A DNA stretch of 64,000 bases. Origin: Lysobacterales bacterium. Its GTDB lineage: Bacteria > Pseudomonadota > Gammaproteobacteria > Xanthomonadales > Xanthomonadaceae. Shown here in pieces: positions 1 to 9,141 of the stretch. The stretch is from assembly GCA_019510125.1 (NCBI GenBank), contig JAEKKX010000004.1:248001-312000 (forward strand), read 5' to 3'. Each line of letters begins with the position of its first letter. Positions within the stretch are counted from its first letter, which is position 1. Under the pieces are notes generated by a model, which ran no database searches, was not told the DNA's origin, and saw only the letters and a list, made by a program, of their open reading frames with translations. A program made the position numbers and the translations under genes.

Positions 1-1
1 C

Positions 2-148
2 GGCATCGTGCTGAGCATCATCCTGATCGGCGCGCTCATCAACTTCGCCGCCTGGATCGCCTGCATCGTGTTCAGCATCATCGGCGGCCTCAAGGCCAAC
101 AGCGGCGTCGCCTATCGCTACCCGTTCGCGCTGCGCCTGATCAAGTAA
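2..148 (+). CDS. DUF4870-type membrane protein, C-terminal part
   Basis: The left edge cuts this gene, leaving 48 codons and a TAA stop. The visible part is a hydrophobic helix pair of small and aliphatic residues ending in YRYPFALRLIK. That ending closely resembles the end of the complete DUF4870 protein at 3001-3426 (YRYPVTIRLF), so I read it as the C-terminus of a paralogue. DUF4870 proteins are small integral membrane proteins of unknown function. An intrinsic terminator follows 32 nt downstream, so this gene ends its transcription unit. The start and N-terminus lie outside the window. Confidence 0.75.
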   Translation, partial: GIVLSIILIGALINFAAWIACIVFSIIGGLKANSGVAYRYPFALRLIK

Positions 149-180
149 TCGCGTCACCCGCGGTCCCGCCGCGAACGAAC

Positions 181-211
181 GCCCCCGGCCCGCGCCGGGG
201 GCGTTTTTTTT
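181..211 (+). terminator. Rho-independent terminator
   Basis: A 9-bp perfect GC-rich stem (arms 181-189 and 194-202, loop 190-193) is followed by eight consecutive T at 204-211. It closes the transcription unit of the truncated DUF4870 gene and insulates it from the DUF1800 gene. Confidence 0.9.
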
Positions 212-277
212 GCGCCCGCGGTCAACCCCGCGCGCGCCGCGGCGTTTCCGTCGTGGTCTTCCGCGACGGAGCAGGCG

Positions 278-1732
278 ATGAACGAGACGAGCGCGACCGC
301 GGCGGTCAACCGTTTCGGACTGGGCGCGAAGCCCGGCGAACTCGCGCAGGCGCGCGATCCGCGCGGCTGGCTGCGGGCGCAACTGCGGGCGGGCCCGGAC
401 CTCGCCGCGTTCGCCGGCCTGCCCGACAGCGGCGAGCTGCTGCGTCGCCAGAACGCGTACCGGCAGGCGCGGCGACAGGATCGCCGGGAGGACCGCGCGC
501 GGGACGCTCCGCCGTCCGCACCGGACGGGGCCCCGGCCGGTGCATCGACCCCGCAGGCGGCCGCCGCGCGCGAACGCTCGCCGCTGCAGCAGGCGTTGCG
601 GCGCGACGCCTTCGACGACCTCGGCCTGCGCTATCGCGTCGCCGCGACCACCGATGCGCCGTTCGTCGAGCGGCTGGTGCATTTCTGGTCCAACCACTTC
701 GCGATCTCGATCGACAAGAACCAGGCGCGGCTGATGGCCGCGCCGATGGAGCGCGAGGCGATCCGGCCGCACGTGACCGGCCGCTTCGCCGACCTGCTGC
801 TGGCGGTCGAGACCCACCCCGGGATGCTGCTGTACCTCGACAACGCTGCGTCGATCGGCGACGACTCGATGCTGGCCCGCCGCGCCGTGCGCCGGCAGCC
901 GAAGCGCAAGCTCGGCCTCAACGAGAACCTCGCGCGCGAGATCCTCGAACTGCACACGCTCGGCGTGAACGGCGGCTATGCCCAGCAGGACGTGATCGAA
1001 CTGGCGAAGGCGATCACCGGCTGGGGCACGCCGCTGCCGCGCGACGCGGGACGCGCCGACGGCGGCGGCTACGTCTACCGGCCGGTCGCGCACGAACCCG
1101 GCGCGCGCAGCGTGCTCGGCAGGCGCTACGCCGACGACGGCGAGGCCCAGGGCCGCGCGATCCTGCGCGATCTCGCGGTGCATCCGGCGACCGCCAGGCA
1201 CCTCGCCTTCAAGCTCGCGCGGCATTTCGTCGCCGATGCGCCGCCGCCGGCGCTGGTCGAGCGCATGGCCGCGGCCTACCTGCGCAGCGGCGGCGAACTG
1301 ACCGCGCTGTACACGGCGATGATCGACGACGACGCGGCGTGGTCGGACGCGGCGCGCAAGTTCAAGTCGCCGCAGGATTTCGTGGTCTCGGCGATGCGCG
1401 CCGGCGGGATCGCGCTGGACCGCAATCCGCCGGTGCTGCTGCGCCTGCTGCAGGCGCTGGGCCAGCCGAGTTTCACCCCGCGTTCGCCGGCGGGCTTCCC
1501 GGACACCGCCGCCGACTGGGCCAGCGGCGATGCGCTGCGCAAGCGGCTGCAGGCCGCCGCCGCGCTCGCCGGCCAGGTGTCGGCGCAGCGGCGGCCGCTC
1601 GACCTGGCCGCGGCCACCCTGGGCCCGGCGGCGGCGCAGGGCCCGCTGGCCGATGCGCTGCGTCGCGCCGGTTCGCCGCAGGAAGGCTTCGCGCTGCTGT
1701 TCTCCAGTCCCGCGTTCCAGTGGAGGGTGTGA
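278..1732 (+). CDS. DUF1800 domain-containing protein
   Basis: A 484-residue protein of the DUF1800 family. Family features include the N-terminal NRFGLGAKPGEL segment, the RLVHFWSNHFAIS stretch and the ENLAREILELHTLGVNGGY block with its following ITGW. Biochemical function is unknown. Members nearly always lie beside a DUF1501 gene, as here: the stop overlaps the ATG of the next gene by one base (TGATG), which indicates translational coupling. The ATG at 278 is chosen because family homology begins within the first ten codons. The N-terminus has no obvious signal peptide, whereas the DUF1501 partner has a Tat signal, so the two might be exported as a complex; that is inference. Confidence 0.88.
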   Translation: MNETSATAAVNRFGLGAKPGELAQARDPRGWLRAQLRAGPDLAAFAGLPDSGELLRRQNAYRQARRQDRREDRARDAPPSAPDGAPAGASTPQAAAARERSPLQQALRRDAFDDLGLRYRVAATTDAPFVERLVHFWSNHFAISIDKNQARLMAAPMEREAIRPHVTGRFADLLLAVETHPGMLLYLDNAASIGDDSMLARRAVRRQPKRKLGLNENLAREILELHTLGVNGGYAQQDVIELAKAITGWGTPLPRDAGRADGGGYVYRPVAHEPGARSVLGRRYADDGEAQGRAILRDLAVHPATARHLAFKLARHFVADAPPPALVERMAAAYLRSGGELTALYTAMIDDDAAWSDAARKFKSPQDFVVSAMRAGGIALDRNPPVLLRLLQALGQPSFTPRSPAGFPDTAADWASGDALRKRLQAAAALAGQVSAQRRPLDLAAATLGPAAAQGPLADALRRAGSPQEGFALLFSSPAFQWRV

Positions 1733-2886
1733 TGACCGATCCGCGCATGACCCGTCGCCGCTTCCTGGCCGCGCTCGGCGGCACCGCGGCGCTGACCCTG
1801 TGGCCGGGCCTGTCGCCCGCGGCCAGCGGCGGCGCGCAGACGCGCCTGCTGGTGGTGCTGCTGCGCGGCGCGATGGACGGCCTGCACCTGCTGCCGCCGT
1901 CCGACGACGCCGACTACCGCCGCCTGCGCGGCGCGCTGGCGGTGGCCGACGCGCAGCCGCTGGACGGCCATTTCGGCCTGCATCCGAAACTGTCGTTCGC
2001 GCACGGCCTGTACGCGCAGCGCGAGCTGCTGCCGATCGTCGCGGTGGCGCCGCCCTACCACCAGCGTTCGCATTTCGATGCGCAGGACTGTCTCGAGAAC
2101 GGCACCGCCGCGCCCGGCGGCGCGCGCGACGGCTGGATCGGCCGCTGCATCGGCGCGATGGCCGCCGACGAGGGCGTGGCGATCGCCCAGGTGATGCCGC
2201 TGGCGATGCGCGGTTCGACCCGCGCCGAGCTGTGGTCGCCGCCGCTGCCGCGGCCGGTGCCGGACGCGCTCATGCAGCAGTTGCAGCCGCTGTACGCGGC
2301 CGACCCGGCGCTCGCGCCGATGTTCGCCGACGCCATGGCCGAGGCCGACATGGACCGCAGCGATGGCGCGCGCGGCGCGTTCCGGCTGCCCGAGGCGATG
2401 GCGGCTGCGGCGAAGCGGATGCAGGGTGCGCAGGCGGCGCGAATTGGTTTCGTCGAGGACACCGGCTGGGACACCCATCGCGGCCAGCAGGCGGCGCTGG
2501 AGCGCAAGTTCGGCGAACTCGACGCCGGGCTGCGCGCGTACCGCGAGGGCATGGGCGGCGAGTGGGCGCGCAGCGTGGTCGTCGTCGTCACCGAATTCGG
2601 CCGCACTGCGGCGGCCAACGGCAGCGCCGGCACCGACCACGGCGTCGGCGGCATGGCGCTGCTGGCCGGCGGCGCGGTCCGCGGCGGCCGCGTCGGCGGC
2701 GACTGGCCGGGGCTGTCGCCGACGGCGCTGCACGAAGGCCGCGACCTGCGCCCGACCACCGACCTGCGCGCGCTGTTCAAGGGCGTGCTCGCGAGCCACC
2801 TGCGGGTGCCGGAGGCAGCGCTGGAGACGCGGATCTTCCCGGACAGCCGCGCGATCCGGCCGCTCGACGGGCTGCTGCGCGGCTGA
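1732..2886 (+). CDS. DUF1501 domain-containing protein with Tat signal
   Basis: A 384-residue protein starting with a twin-arginine signal (RRRFLAALGG followed by a hydrophobic segment and an Ala-rich cleavage region), so periplasmic export in a folded state is expected. The mature part has DUF1501 family traits: an LVVLLRGAMDGL strand near the start, a conserved FDAQDCLENG segment, DTGWDTHRGQQ, and VVVTEFGRT followed by TDHGVGG near the C-terminus. The fold is alkaline-phosphatase/sulfatase-like in this family, but no reaction is established. It is coupled to the upstream DUF1800 gene through a one-base stop/start overlap, and the pair form a two-gene unit. Confidence 0.88.
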   Translation: MTDPRMTRRRFLAALGGTAALTLWPGLSPAASGGAQTRLLVVLLRGAMDGLHLLPPSDDADYRRLRGALAVADAQPLDGHFGLHPKLSFAHGLYAQRELLPIVAVAPPYHQRSHFDAQDCLENGTAAPGGARDGWIGRCIGAMAADEGVAIAQVMPLAMRGSTRAELWSPPLPRPVPDALMQQLQPLYAADPALAPMFADAMAEADMDRSDGARGAFRLPEAMAAAAKRMQGAQAARIGFVEDTGWDTHRGQQAALERKFGELDAGLRAYREGMGGEWARSVVVVVTEFGRTAAANGSAGTDHGVGGMALLAGGAVRGGRVGGDWPGLSPTALHEGRDLRPTTDLRALFKGVLASHLRVPEAALETRIFPDSRAIRPLDGLLRG

Positions 2887-3000
2887 CTTCCGGCAGGGTG
2901 CCTTCGGTTGGCTTGCCTGCGCCGGCGCAGGCCCCATCCTGTGCCTGCGGCGGAGCATTCCGGCGCGCCCGGCGGGGGCCTGCCCCGCGAGGAGATCCGC

Positions 3001-3426
3001 ATGAACGACACCCTCCCTCCGCTCGAAACCGCCGTCGCCGAACCGCCTGCGGTCGAGGCCCCGTCCAGCGATCGCACCTGGGCCGCGGCCGCGCACCTGT
3101 CGGCGCTGGTCGCCGCGCTGATGACGTCCTGGTTCGCCGGCGTCGCCGGCGCCGTGGCCGCGTTCGTGGTCTGGTTGCTGGTGCGCGACAAGTCCGCGTT
3201 CGCGGCGGCCCACGCCAAGGAGGCGCTGAACTTCAACTTCAGCATGTTCCTGTACGCGGTCGCGAGCATCGTGCTGGTGGTGTTCACCCTCGGCCTCGGG
3301 CTGATCATCGCGGTGCCGCTGTGGATCGCGATGGCGATCGCCTGGCTGGTGTTCACCATCGTCGCGACGGTCAAGGCCTACGACGGCGAGGTCTACCGCT
3401 ACCCGGTGACGATCCGGCTGTTCTGA
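3001..3426 (+). CDS. DUF4870 domain-containing membrane protein
   Basis: A 141-residue protein. About 25 polar, Pro/Glu-rich residues are followed by hydrophobic segments around residues 25-60 and 78-128, ending in YRYPVTIRLF. This is the usual DUF4870 layout. The ATG at 3001 is preceded by a GAGGAGAT ribosome-binding site; in-frame codons further upstream lack one. It is a paralogue of the truncated gene at the left edge, so two DUF4870 genes bracket the DUF1800/DUF1501 pair. Function is unknown; the protein probably sits in the inner membrane. Confidence 0.82.
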   Translation: MNDTLPPLETAVAEPPAVEAPSSDRTWAAAAHLSALVAALMTSWFAGVAGAVAAFVVWLLVRDKSAFAAAHAKEALNFNFSMFLYAVASIVLVVFTLGLGLIIAVPLWIAMAIAWLVFTIVATVKAYDGEVYRYPVTIRLF

Positions 3427-3693
3427 GCGGGACTTCGTGCTTCCGGCGACGCGGCGATCCGCCGCGTCGCCGTCCTCCTCGCGGCGTGGTCAGCCGACGC
3501 GTGAATCGCGAAGGCCGAAGCGCAGCGATCGAAGCGGAGCGATCGAATCGGGGCCGACCCCTCGGGATCGCCGCGACCCGCCCCGGCGATGCAGCGTTCC
3601 GCACGCCGGCGCACCGTCCGCCGCTTCCGTCTCCTCTGTGTCCGGGTACGCGCCCGATGCGCGTGCGATCCATCCCGCCCGAGGAGAGAGACC

Positions 3694-4263
3694 ATGCGCC
3701 TGCAACCGCCCCAGGCCGCGCCGCGACTGCCGCTGACCGACATCGACGGGCGTCCCGTCGTCGTCGGCGAGGGCCGGCGCATGCTGCTGTCGGTGTTCCG
3801 CGAAGCCAGTTGCCCGTTCTGCAACGTCCGCGTCTACGCCCTGACCCACGACCACGACGACCTGCGCGCGCTCGGCCTCGACGTGGTGGTGATCTTCCAT
3901 TCCGACGAACAGGACGTGCGCCGCTTCATCGCGCGCCAGCCGCGGCCGTTCCGGATGGTCGCCGACCCGCTGGGGCGCGCCCACGAGGCCTTCGGCGCCG
4001 AGCGCTCGTCGCTGCGCAAGCTGCGCGCGATGTTCACCCGCTTCCCGGCGATGCTGCGCGGCCTGCGCCTGATCGGCGCGACCGCCGGCGGGCGGCGTCC
4101 GGGCGACCTGATCCCGGCCGACTTCCTGATCGACGGCGACGGCCGGGTGGCGGAGACTTGGTACGGCCGCGACGCCGGCGACCACATCCCGCTGGCGCGG
4201 GTGCGTGCGTTCGCGGCGGCGGGGCGGCCGGTCGTGCCGGGTCGCTTGCGCGCGGCCGGCTGA
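3694..4263 (+). CDS. Thioredoxin-fold redoxin (AhpC/TSA-like)
   Basis: A 189-residue cytoplasmic protein with a thioredoxin-like fold. The strand LLSVFREASCPFCN carries a CPFC dithiol around residues 37-40, followed by an ALTHDHDDLRALGLDVVVIFHS segment and a PFRMVADP motif typical of AhpC/TSA redoxins. A late LIPADFLIDGDGRV segment is the family's conserved beta-hairpin. I chose ATG 3694 because it follows GAGGAGAGAG; an earlier in-frame ATG would add an Arg-rich tail unlike the family. It probably acts as a thiol peroxidase or disulfide reductase; the substrate cannot be told from sequence. It converges on ispA. Confidence 0.78.
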   Translation: MRLQPPQAAPRLPLTDIDGRPVVVGEGRRMLLSVFREASCPFCNVRVYALTHDHDDLRALGLDVVVIFHSDEQDVRRFIARQPRPFRMVADPLGRAHEAFGAERSSLRKLRAMFTRFPAMLRGLRLIGATAGGRRPGDLIPADFLIDGDGRVAETWYGRDAGDHIPLARVRAFAAAGRPVVPGRLRAAG

Positions 4264-4298
4264 GCATGACCGGTTGAGCGTGCCCGGCGAGCGCGGCT

Positions 4299-5195
4299 TC
4301 AGCGGTCGCGTTCGACGACCTGCCGGGCCAGCGCGGCGAGCACGCCGGCGTCCGCGCCGAACGGCGCCAGCGCGGCGCGCATCGCTTCGGCCTGTTCGGC
4401 CAGCGCGGCGCGGGCGCCGTCGACGCCGAGCAGGGCGGGGAAGGTGGCCTTGTTCTGCGCGAGGTCCTTGCCGGCGGTCTTGCCCAGCGTCGCGCTGTCG
4501 CTTTCGATGTCGAGCAGGTCGTCGCGGATCTGGAACGCGAGCCCGAGCGCGTCGGCGTAGCGGTCGAGCGCGGCCGCGGCGTCCGCGTCGGCGGCTCCGG
4601 CGATCGCGCCCAGCCGCACCGCGCAGCGCAGCAGCGCCCCGGTCTTCAGCGCGTGCAGCCGGCGCAGTTCGTCCAGCGCGATGTCGCCGCCGCGCCCGGT
4701 GGCGTCGATGTCGAACGCCTGGCCGCCGCACATGCCGGCGGCGCCGGCGGCGGTCGCCAGCTCGCGGACCATCGCGATCCGCGCCTCGGCCGCGATCGGG
4801 CCGTCGGCGAGGACGCGGAAGGCCAGCGATTGCAGCGCGTCGCCGGCGAGCACGGCGGTCGCCTCGTCGAACGCCACGTGCACCGTCGGCTGGCCGCGTC
4901 GCAGCGCGTCGTCGTCCATCGCCGGCAGGTCGTCGTGGACCAGCGAGTAGGCGTGGATCAGCTCCACCGCCGCGGCCGGGGCGTCCAGCGCCGCGGCGTC
5001 GGCGCCGAGCAGCGCGCCGGTGGCGTGGACCAGCAGCGGGCGCATGCGCTTGCCGCCGAGCAGGGTCGCGTGGCGCATCGCCGCGTGCAGGCGGGTGCCC
5101 GGCTGCGCGTGCGCGTCGAGCGCGCGATCGAGCGCCGCGTCCACGCGCGTGCGCCAGGCGGCGAGCGCGGGCGCGGCCGGCGCCGGGTCAGACAT
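4299..5195 (-). CDS. ispA: (2E,6E)-farnesyl diphosphate synthase
   Basis: A 298-residue short-chain trans-prenyl transferase that condenses isopentenyl and dimethylallyl/geranyl diphosphate to farnesyl diphosphate for quinone and undecaprenyl synthesis. The first aspartate-rich motif DDLPAMD is at about residues 88-94 and the second, DDLLD, at about 225-229, with the GGKRMRP diphosphate-binding segment near 47-53. Length is normal. It lies 8 nt downstream of xseB on the same strand, the xseB-ispA order common in gammaproteobacteria. No dxs follows here. Confidence 0.95.
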   Translation of the reverse strand: MSDPAPAAPALAAWRTRVDAALDRALDAHAQPGTRLHAAMRHATLLGGKRMRPLLVHATGALLGADAAALDAPAAAVELIHAYSLVHDDLPAMDDDALRRGQPTVHVAFDEATAVLAGDALQSLAFRVLADGPIAAEARIAMVRELATAAGAAGMCGGQAFDIDATGRGGDIALDELRRLHALKTGALLRCAVRLGAIAGAADADAAAALDRYADALGLAFQIRDDLLDIESDSATLGKTAGKDLAQNKATFPALLGVDGARAALAEQAEAMRAALAPFGADAGVLAALARQVVERDR

Positions 5196-5203
5196 CGCCG
5201 GCG

Positions 5204-5476
5204 TCAGGCATCGCCGAAGGGTTCCGCGGCGTCGGGCTGTTCCGGGTCGCTGAGCAGGCGCACGCGCAGTTCGGCCTGTTCCAGCGCCTGCTGGCAGCGA
5301 CGGTAGAGGCCGACGCCGCGCTCGTAGGCGGCGAGCGAATCCTCGAGGCTCATCTGCCCCTGTTCCATCTTTTCCACCAGGCGTTCCAGCGCGTCCAGCG
5401 AATGCTCGAAATCCGCGACCGGGGACGCCGCGTCGGCGGCGCTGTCGGGCGTGTCCGTGGAGAGTTTGCGGGCCAT
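5204..5476 (-). CDS. xseB: Exodeoxyribonuclease VII small subunit
   Basis: A 90-residue helical protein matching XseB. The [18 protein letters not shown] start of the domain, the [23 protein letters not shown] core and a following charged helix are all present. XseB binds the catalytic XseA to form the ssDNA exonuclease VII, which trims single-stranded DNA during repair. The large subunit is not in this window. The first 20 residues are a variable Ala/Asp-rich extension. ispA begins 8 nt after its stop, so the two are cotranscribed. Confidence 0.95.
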   Translation of the reverse strand: MARKLSTDTPDSAADAASPVADFEHSLDALERLVEKMEQGQMSLEDSLAAYERGVGLYRRCQQALEQAELRVRLLSDPEQPDAAEPFGDA

Positions 5477-5525
5477 TCGCGAAGTGTAGAGCCTGCGTCG
5501 CGCTTTTTCATGCGCGGCGTGCGCG

Positions 5526-6860
5526 TCAGTCGTGGCCCTGGCCGCGCGTCCACGCCAGGTCGGCGCCGACCGCGCCCAGCCACTGGTCGAACGCCTCCGC
5601 GCGGAGGGTGTCGCCGACCGCCAGCAGGACGTCGGCCCGGGTCACCAGCAGCGGCATTCGCGCGCGTTCCCACGGCGGGATGCCATGCGCCTGCAGCACG
5701 TGCTTGAGCGTGTGGTGGTGGTCGCGATCGGGCAGCAGGATGCGCTCGCCGCCGACGCGGGCGCGGACCCGCAGCGGGCTCGGGAAGCCGTCGATGCCGG
5801 TCAGCGCGAGGCGGTCGCCGTTGGGCAGCGCCAGCGGCGCGCGGCCGTCCCAGTCGCAGGACCAGCCCGCCGGCAGCGCGTGGCGCGGATCGACCGCGTG
5901 CAGGGCCCCGCGCCAGCGCCGGATTTCCACGCCGTGCCAGGCGTGGACCGGGCTGCGGTCGGCGGCGACCGGCGCCGCCAGCAGTTGCGTTTCGATCGTC
6001 GCGATGGCGTTCGCCGGCAGCGGCGGCCAGCCCAGCGTCGCCACCCAGTGGCGGAGGACGCGGGCGCGCCTGGGCGGCGTCAGCGCGCACAGGCGCCGCA
6101 CCGACAGGCCGTGGCCGACTTCCTCGCGGACGCTCGCGAGCAGGCCCGGATCGTGCGCCGCCAGCAGGTCGGCGGCTTCCGTCGCCAGCGCCGCGGATCG
6201 CGCGAACGCGGCGGCGGCGTGCGGCCAGCGCTCGCGCAGCAGCGGCAGCACCCGGTGGCGCACGAAGTTGCGGTCGAGCGCGAGGTCGGCGTTGGTCGGG
6301 TCCTCGATCCAGCGCAGGCCGTGGGCCTCGGCGTAGGCACGCAACCGCGCCCGCGGGGTGTCGAGCAGCGGCCGCCACATCCAGCCGTTGGCGAACCGCC
6401 GCCACGGCCGGATCGCCGCCAGCCCCTCGGGCCCGGACGCGCGCAGCGCGCGCAGCAGGAAGGTCTCGGCCTGGTCGTCGCGGTGCTGCGCCAGCGCCAG
6501 GGTCTCGTCGTCGCCCAGGCCGTCGGCGAACGCCGCGCGCCGGGCCGCGCGCGCCGCGGCCTCCGGGCCCAGTCCGGCGTCGCGATCGACGGCGACGCGG
6601 CGCACCGTCAGCGGTACGCCCAGCGCCGCGCAGGCCTCCGCGCAGCGGGTCGCCCAGGCGTCGGCGTCGGCGTGCAGCCCGTGGTGGACGTGCACGGCGC
6701 GCAGACCGCGTTCGCGCTGCAGCGGGTCGGACGCCAGCCGGTGCAGCAGCGCGGTCGAATCGAGGCCGCCGCTGAAGGCGACGCAGACCGGGCCGGCGGC
6801 GTCGGCGCCGGTCGTGTCGGCACCGGTGGGGATCAGCGGGAGGTCGGGGGCCGCGGGCAT
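5526..6860 (-). CDS. tilS: tRNA(Ile)-lysidine synthetase
   Basis: A 444-residue TilS. It ligates lysine to C34 of the CAU-anticodon isoleucine tRNA, an essential step for AUA decoding. The PP-loop ATP pyrophosphatase motif SGGLDST is at residues 30-36, followed by [11 protein letters not shown] and the [14 protein letters not shown] segment. The C-terminal TilS domain extends from about residue 360. The N-terminus carries a short extra Pro/Gly/Ala segment. It is transcribed on the minus strand, about 50 nt upstream of xseB. Confidence 0.96.
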   Translation of the reverse strand: MPAAPDLPLIPTGADTTGADAAGPVCVAFSGGLDSTALLHRLASDPLQRERGLRAVHVHHGLHADADAWATRCAEACAALGVPLTVRRVAVDRDAGLGPEAAARAARRAAFADGLGDDETLALAQHRDDQAETFLLRALRASGPEGLAAIRPWRRFANGWMWRPLLDTPRARLRAYAEAHGLRWIEDPTNADLALDRNFVRHRVLPLLRERWPHAAAAFARSAALATEAADLLAAHDPGLLASVREEVGHGLSVRRLCALTPPRRARVLRHWVATLGWPPLPANAIATIETQLLAAPVAADRSPVHAWHGVEIRRWRGALHAVDPRHALPAGWSCDWDGRAPLALPNGDRLALTGIDGFPSPLRVRARVGGERILLPDRDHHHTLKHVLQAHGIPPWERARMPLLVTRADVLLAVGDTLRAEAFDQWLGAVGADLAWTRGQGHD

Positions 6861-6940
6861 GGGACGATGCTAGCGGTTGCCGCGGGCGGCATTCCGCGAT
6901 GGACGGCCGGATTCCGGCGTCGCCGCCGGGTCGTGGGGCC

Positions 6941-7690
6941 TCAGCCGGCCAGTTCGGCCAGCGTGCGCTTCGCCAGGTCCAGCCATTCCCGCTGCTGGCG
7001 CTGGTAGTACTTCGGGGCCAGCCCGGTGCGCTTGATCGAGGCGCGCAGCACCTCGGCCGCCTCCGCGTCGCGGCCGGCGCGGCGCAGCAGCAGGCCGTGG
7101 CGGACCCGGGCCTCCTCGCCGGGATAGCCGTCGACCAGCGCGGCGTACTCGTGCAGCGCGCCGTCGATGTCGCCGCTCGCCTCCAGGCTGCGCGCGTAGA
7201 GCAGGTGGCCCTCGGGCGAACGGAAGTCGGGGTTGGCCGCGATCAGGTCGTCGAGGGTCTGCCGGGCCTCGGCATGCCGGCCCTGCGCGAATTCGGCGCG
7301 GGCCAGGCCGAGCATCAGGTCGGGATCGGTCCGGTACAGGCCGCGCAGGCCGGAGCGGTACATCTCGGCCGCCTGGGCGTAGTCGCCGCTGTCGAAACAT
7401 TCCCCGGCGAGCCGCTTGCGGTTGTCGAGGGTGTCGGCGACCTCCAGTTGGCGCGAGGCCTCGCGGCGGCGGCGGTCGGGATCGACCCGGTCCCGGGCCT
7501 GGCGCAGCACCTGGCGCGCGGCGCGGTTGTGGCGCATGTCCGGCAGCAGTTCGGCGATCACGTAGGCGGCCACGCCGACGAACGAACCCGCCATCAGGAT
7601 GAAGATCCACCAGTAGGCGCGTCCGGTGCGGATGGCATGCACGATGCAGCCGATCTGGAACAGCGCGGACAGCGACAACAGTGGATACAT
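6941..7690 (-). CDS. TPR-repeat membrane protein
   Basis: A 249-residue protein with two N-terminal hydrophobic segments (about residues 3-20 and 25-45), then a soluble region of tetratricopeptide-like helix pairs. These include [42 protein letters not shown] and [20 protein letters not shown]. The layout suits an inner-membrane anchored TPR scaffold. I do not recognise a named family beyond that. The ATG at 7690 gives a membrane segment directly at the N-terminus. It is divergent from the nitroreductase gene at 7862, with a palindrome in the 171-nt gap. Confidence 0.75.
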   Translation of the reverse strand: MYPLLSLSALFQIGCIVHAIRTGRAYWWIFILMAGSFVGVAAYVIAELLPDMRHNRAARQVLRQARDRVDPDRRRREASRQLEVADTLDNRKRLAGECFDSGDYAQAAEMYRSGLRGLYRTDPDLMLGLARAEFAQGRHAEARQTLDDLIAANPDFRSPEGHLLYARSLEASGDIDGALHEYAALVDGYPGEEARVRHGLLLRRAGRDAEAAEVLRASIKRTGLAPKYYQRQQREWLDLAKRTLAELAG

Positions 7691-7753
7691 CGGCGACTCC
7701 GGACGACGGTCGCGCGGCCCCCGCCGCGGTCGGCGGAGTGTAGCAGCGGTCCG

Positions 7754-7767
7754 ATCCGGTACCGGAT
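7754..7767. promoter_or_regulatory. 14-bp perfect palindrome, candidate operator
   Basis: ATCCGGTACCGGAT reads identically on both strands. It lies in the divergent gap between the TPR gene (start 7690) and the nitroreductase gene (start 7862), and a second CCGGATCC half-site follows within 10 nt. It sits about 40 bp upstream of a plausible -10 (TATCGT, 7805-7810) for the rightward operon, a position where an activator or repressor could bind. No cognate regulator is encoded nearby. Confidence 0.4.
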
Positions 7768-7861
7768 GCGCCACCGGATCCGTTCGGCGCCGCGCCGGGC
7801 CTGCTATCGTTTGCACGCGCCGTGCCGCGGGCAGTCTCCGCGGCGCGGCCGGAGAACCTGC

Positions 7862-8530
7862 ATGAAGCCGTACCCCACCATCGCCCTGCCGCCGATGCCG
7901 GCCCGCACCGACGCCGAGCGCATCGCCGCCGCACGCGATTTCGCCGACCGCCTGTCCCGGCGGCGCACCGTCCGCGATTTCGCGGCCACCCCGGTGCCGC
8001 GCGAGCTGATCGAACACTGCCTGCGCGCCGCGGGCACCGCGCCCAGCGGCGCCAATCAGCAGCCCTGGCGCTTCGTCGCGGTGCAGGATCCGGCGCTGAA
8101 GCGCCGCATCCGCGACGCCGCCGAGGCCGAGGAGCGCGCGTTCTACGCCCATCGCGCCCCGGGCGAATGGCTGGAGGCGCTGGCGCCGCTCGGGACCGAC
8201 GCCGACAAGCCTTTCCTGGAGACGGCGCCGTGGCTGATCGGCATTTTCTACGAGCGCTTCGCCTTCGACGACGCCGGCAACAAGGTCAAGCGCTATTACC
8301 CGCACGAGTCCGTCGGCATCGCCACCGGCCTGCTGATCGCCGCGCTGCACGAGGCCGGCCTGGCCACGCTGACCCACACCCCCAGCCCGATGGGCTTCCT
8401 CAACGCGCTGCTCGGCCGCCCGAAGCACGAGATGGCCTACCTGCTGCTGGTCGTCGGCCACCCGGCCGCGGACTGCCGGGTGCCGGACCTCCGCCGCCTG
8501 GCGCTGGACGAGTACGCGGGGTTCCTGTGA
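7862..8530 (+). CDS. Iodotyrosine-deiodinase-like nitroreductase-family flavoprotein
   Basis: A 222-residue FMN-dependent nitroreductase-fold enzyme closest to the iodotyrosine deiodinase subgroup. Shared features are RRTVRDF at 34-40, [16 protein letters not shown] at 57-72, an EERAFYAHR lid segment near 90-98, LETAPWLI at 119-126, and [20 protein letters not shown] at 148-167. Glu91, Tyr95 and Lys116 occupy the positions of the Glu/Tyr/Lys set that holds the amino-acid substrate in that subgroup. The family performs reductive dehalogenation or other flavin chemistry; the substrate here is unknown. A GGAG site precedes the ATG. Its stop overlaps the next gene's GTG by 4 nt, making it the first gene of a four-gene unit ending in the borosin-like precursor. 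Confidence 0.85.
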   Translation: MKPYPTIALPPMPARTDAERIAAARDFADRLSRRRTVRDFAATPVPRELIEHCLRAAGTAPSGANQQPWRFVAVQDPALKRRIRDAAEAEERAFYAHRAPGEWLEALAPLGTDADKPFLETAPWLIGIFYERFAFDDAGNKVKRYYPHESVGIATGLLIAALHEAGLATLTHTPSPMGFLNALLGRPKHEMAYLLLVVGHPAADCRVPDLRRLALDEYAGFL

Positions 8531-9141
8531 ACGCCGCCGTGGACTGGGGCTACGCGGCGCGCCGTGTCGGCGCGCGGCTGGTCGACGATCGCGATCGCGC
8601 GCTGTACCGGTCGCTGTATTCCGACGCCGCGGTGATGGCCCACGTCGGCGCGGCGCTGGCCCCGGAGGCCGCCGATGCGCTGTTCGCGAAGGTGTGCGCG
8701 GCGAACGCGGCGACGCCCGCGATGGCCCGCTACTGGCGCGTGGACGATGCCCGCGGCGGCGGCCCGATCGGGCAGGTGTCGATGCTCCGCGACGCCGCCG
8801 ATCCGCGCTGCGCGGACCTGGGCGTGATGCTGCTGCCGCAGTGGCAGAACCGCGGCGTCGGCCTGTCCGCGCTGGCCGGGCTGGTCGATGCGCTGCTGTC
8901 GGATCGCTGGCCGCTGGCGCTCGAGACGCTGACCGCCCGCCACGCCGCGGCCAATCCGAACGCGGGCCGGCTCACCGGCGCGCTCGGCTTCGTGGTCGCG
9001 TCGGCGGACGCGGCGCAGGTGCTCTGGCGGCTCGACCGCCGCGACTGGCCGCAGGCCAGGGCGCACTGGCCCGCGGCCGCGCTGGGCAGGCAGCGCGCGG
9101 CCGTCGCCGTCGCGTCCGATCGGTCGGGGGAATCCGCATGA
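8527..9141 (+). CDS. GNAT-family N-acetyltransferase
   Basis: A 204-residue protein with the RimJ/RimL-like GNAT layout: an N-terminal [18 protein letters not shown] strand-helix, a central IGQVSMLRD strand, then [21 protein letters not shown], which carries the acetyl-CoA pyrophosphate-binding turn (QNRGVG). A later [17 protein letters not shown] segment is the family's C-terminal motif. It starts with GTG inside the nitroreductase stop (GTGA) and ends in an ATGA overlap with the methyltransferase gene, so its translation is coupled on both sides. GNAT enzymes modify proteins, antibiotics and some peptide natural products. Here a role in modifying the neighbouring peptide is an inference from gene order. 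Confidence 0.83.
   Translation: MNAAVDWGYAARRVGARLVDDRDRALYRSLYSDAAVMAHVGAALAPEAADALFAKVCAANAATPAMARYWRVDDARGGGPIGQVSMLRDAADPRCADLGVMLLPQWQNRGVGLSALAGLVDALLSDRWPLALETLTARHAAANPNAGRLTGALGFVVASADAAQVLWRLDRRDWPQARAHWPAAALGRQRAAVAVASDRSGESA

Noticed and set aside
3480-3560. Short repeats of AGCGATCGAA in the gap before the redoxin gene
   Set aside because: Only two to three imperfect copies without regular spacing; likely chance in GC-rich DNA.
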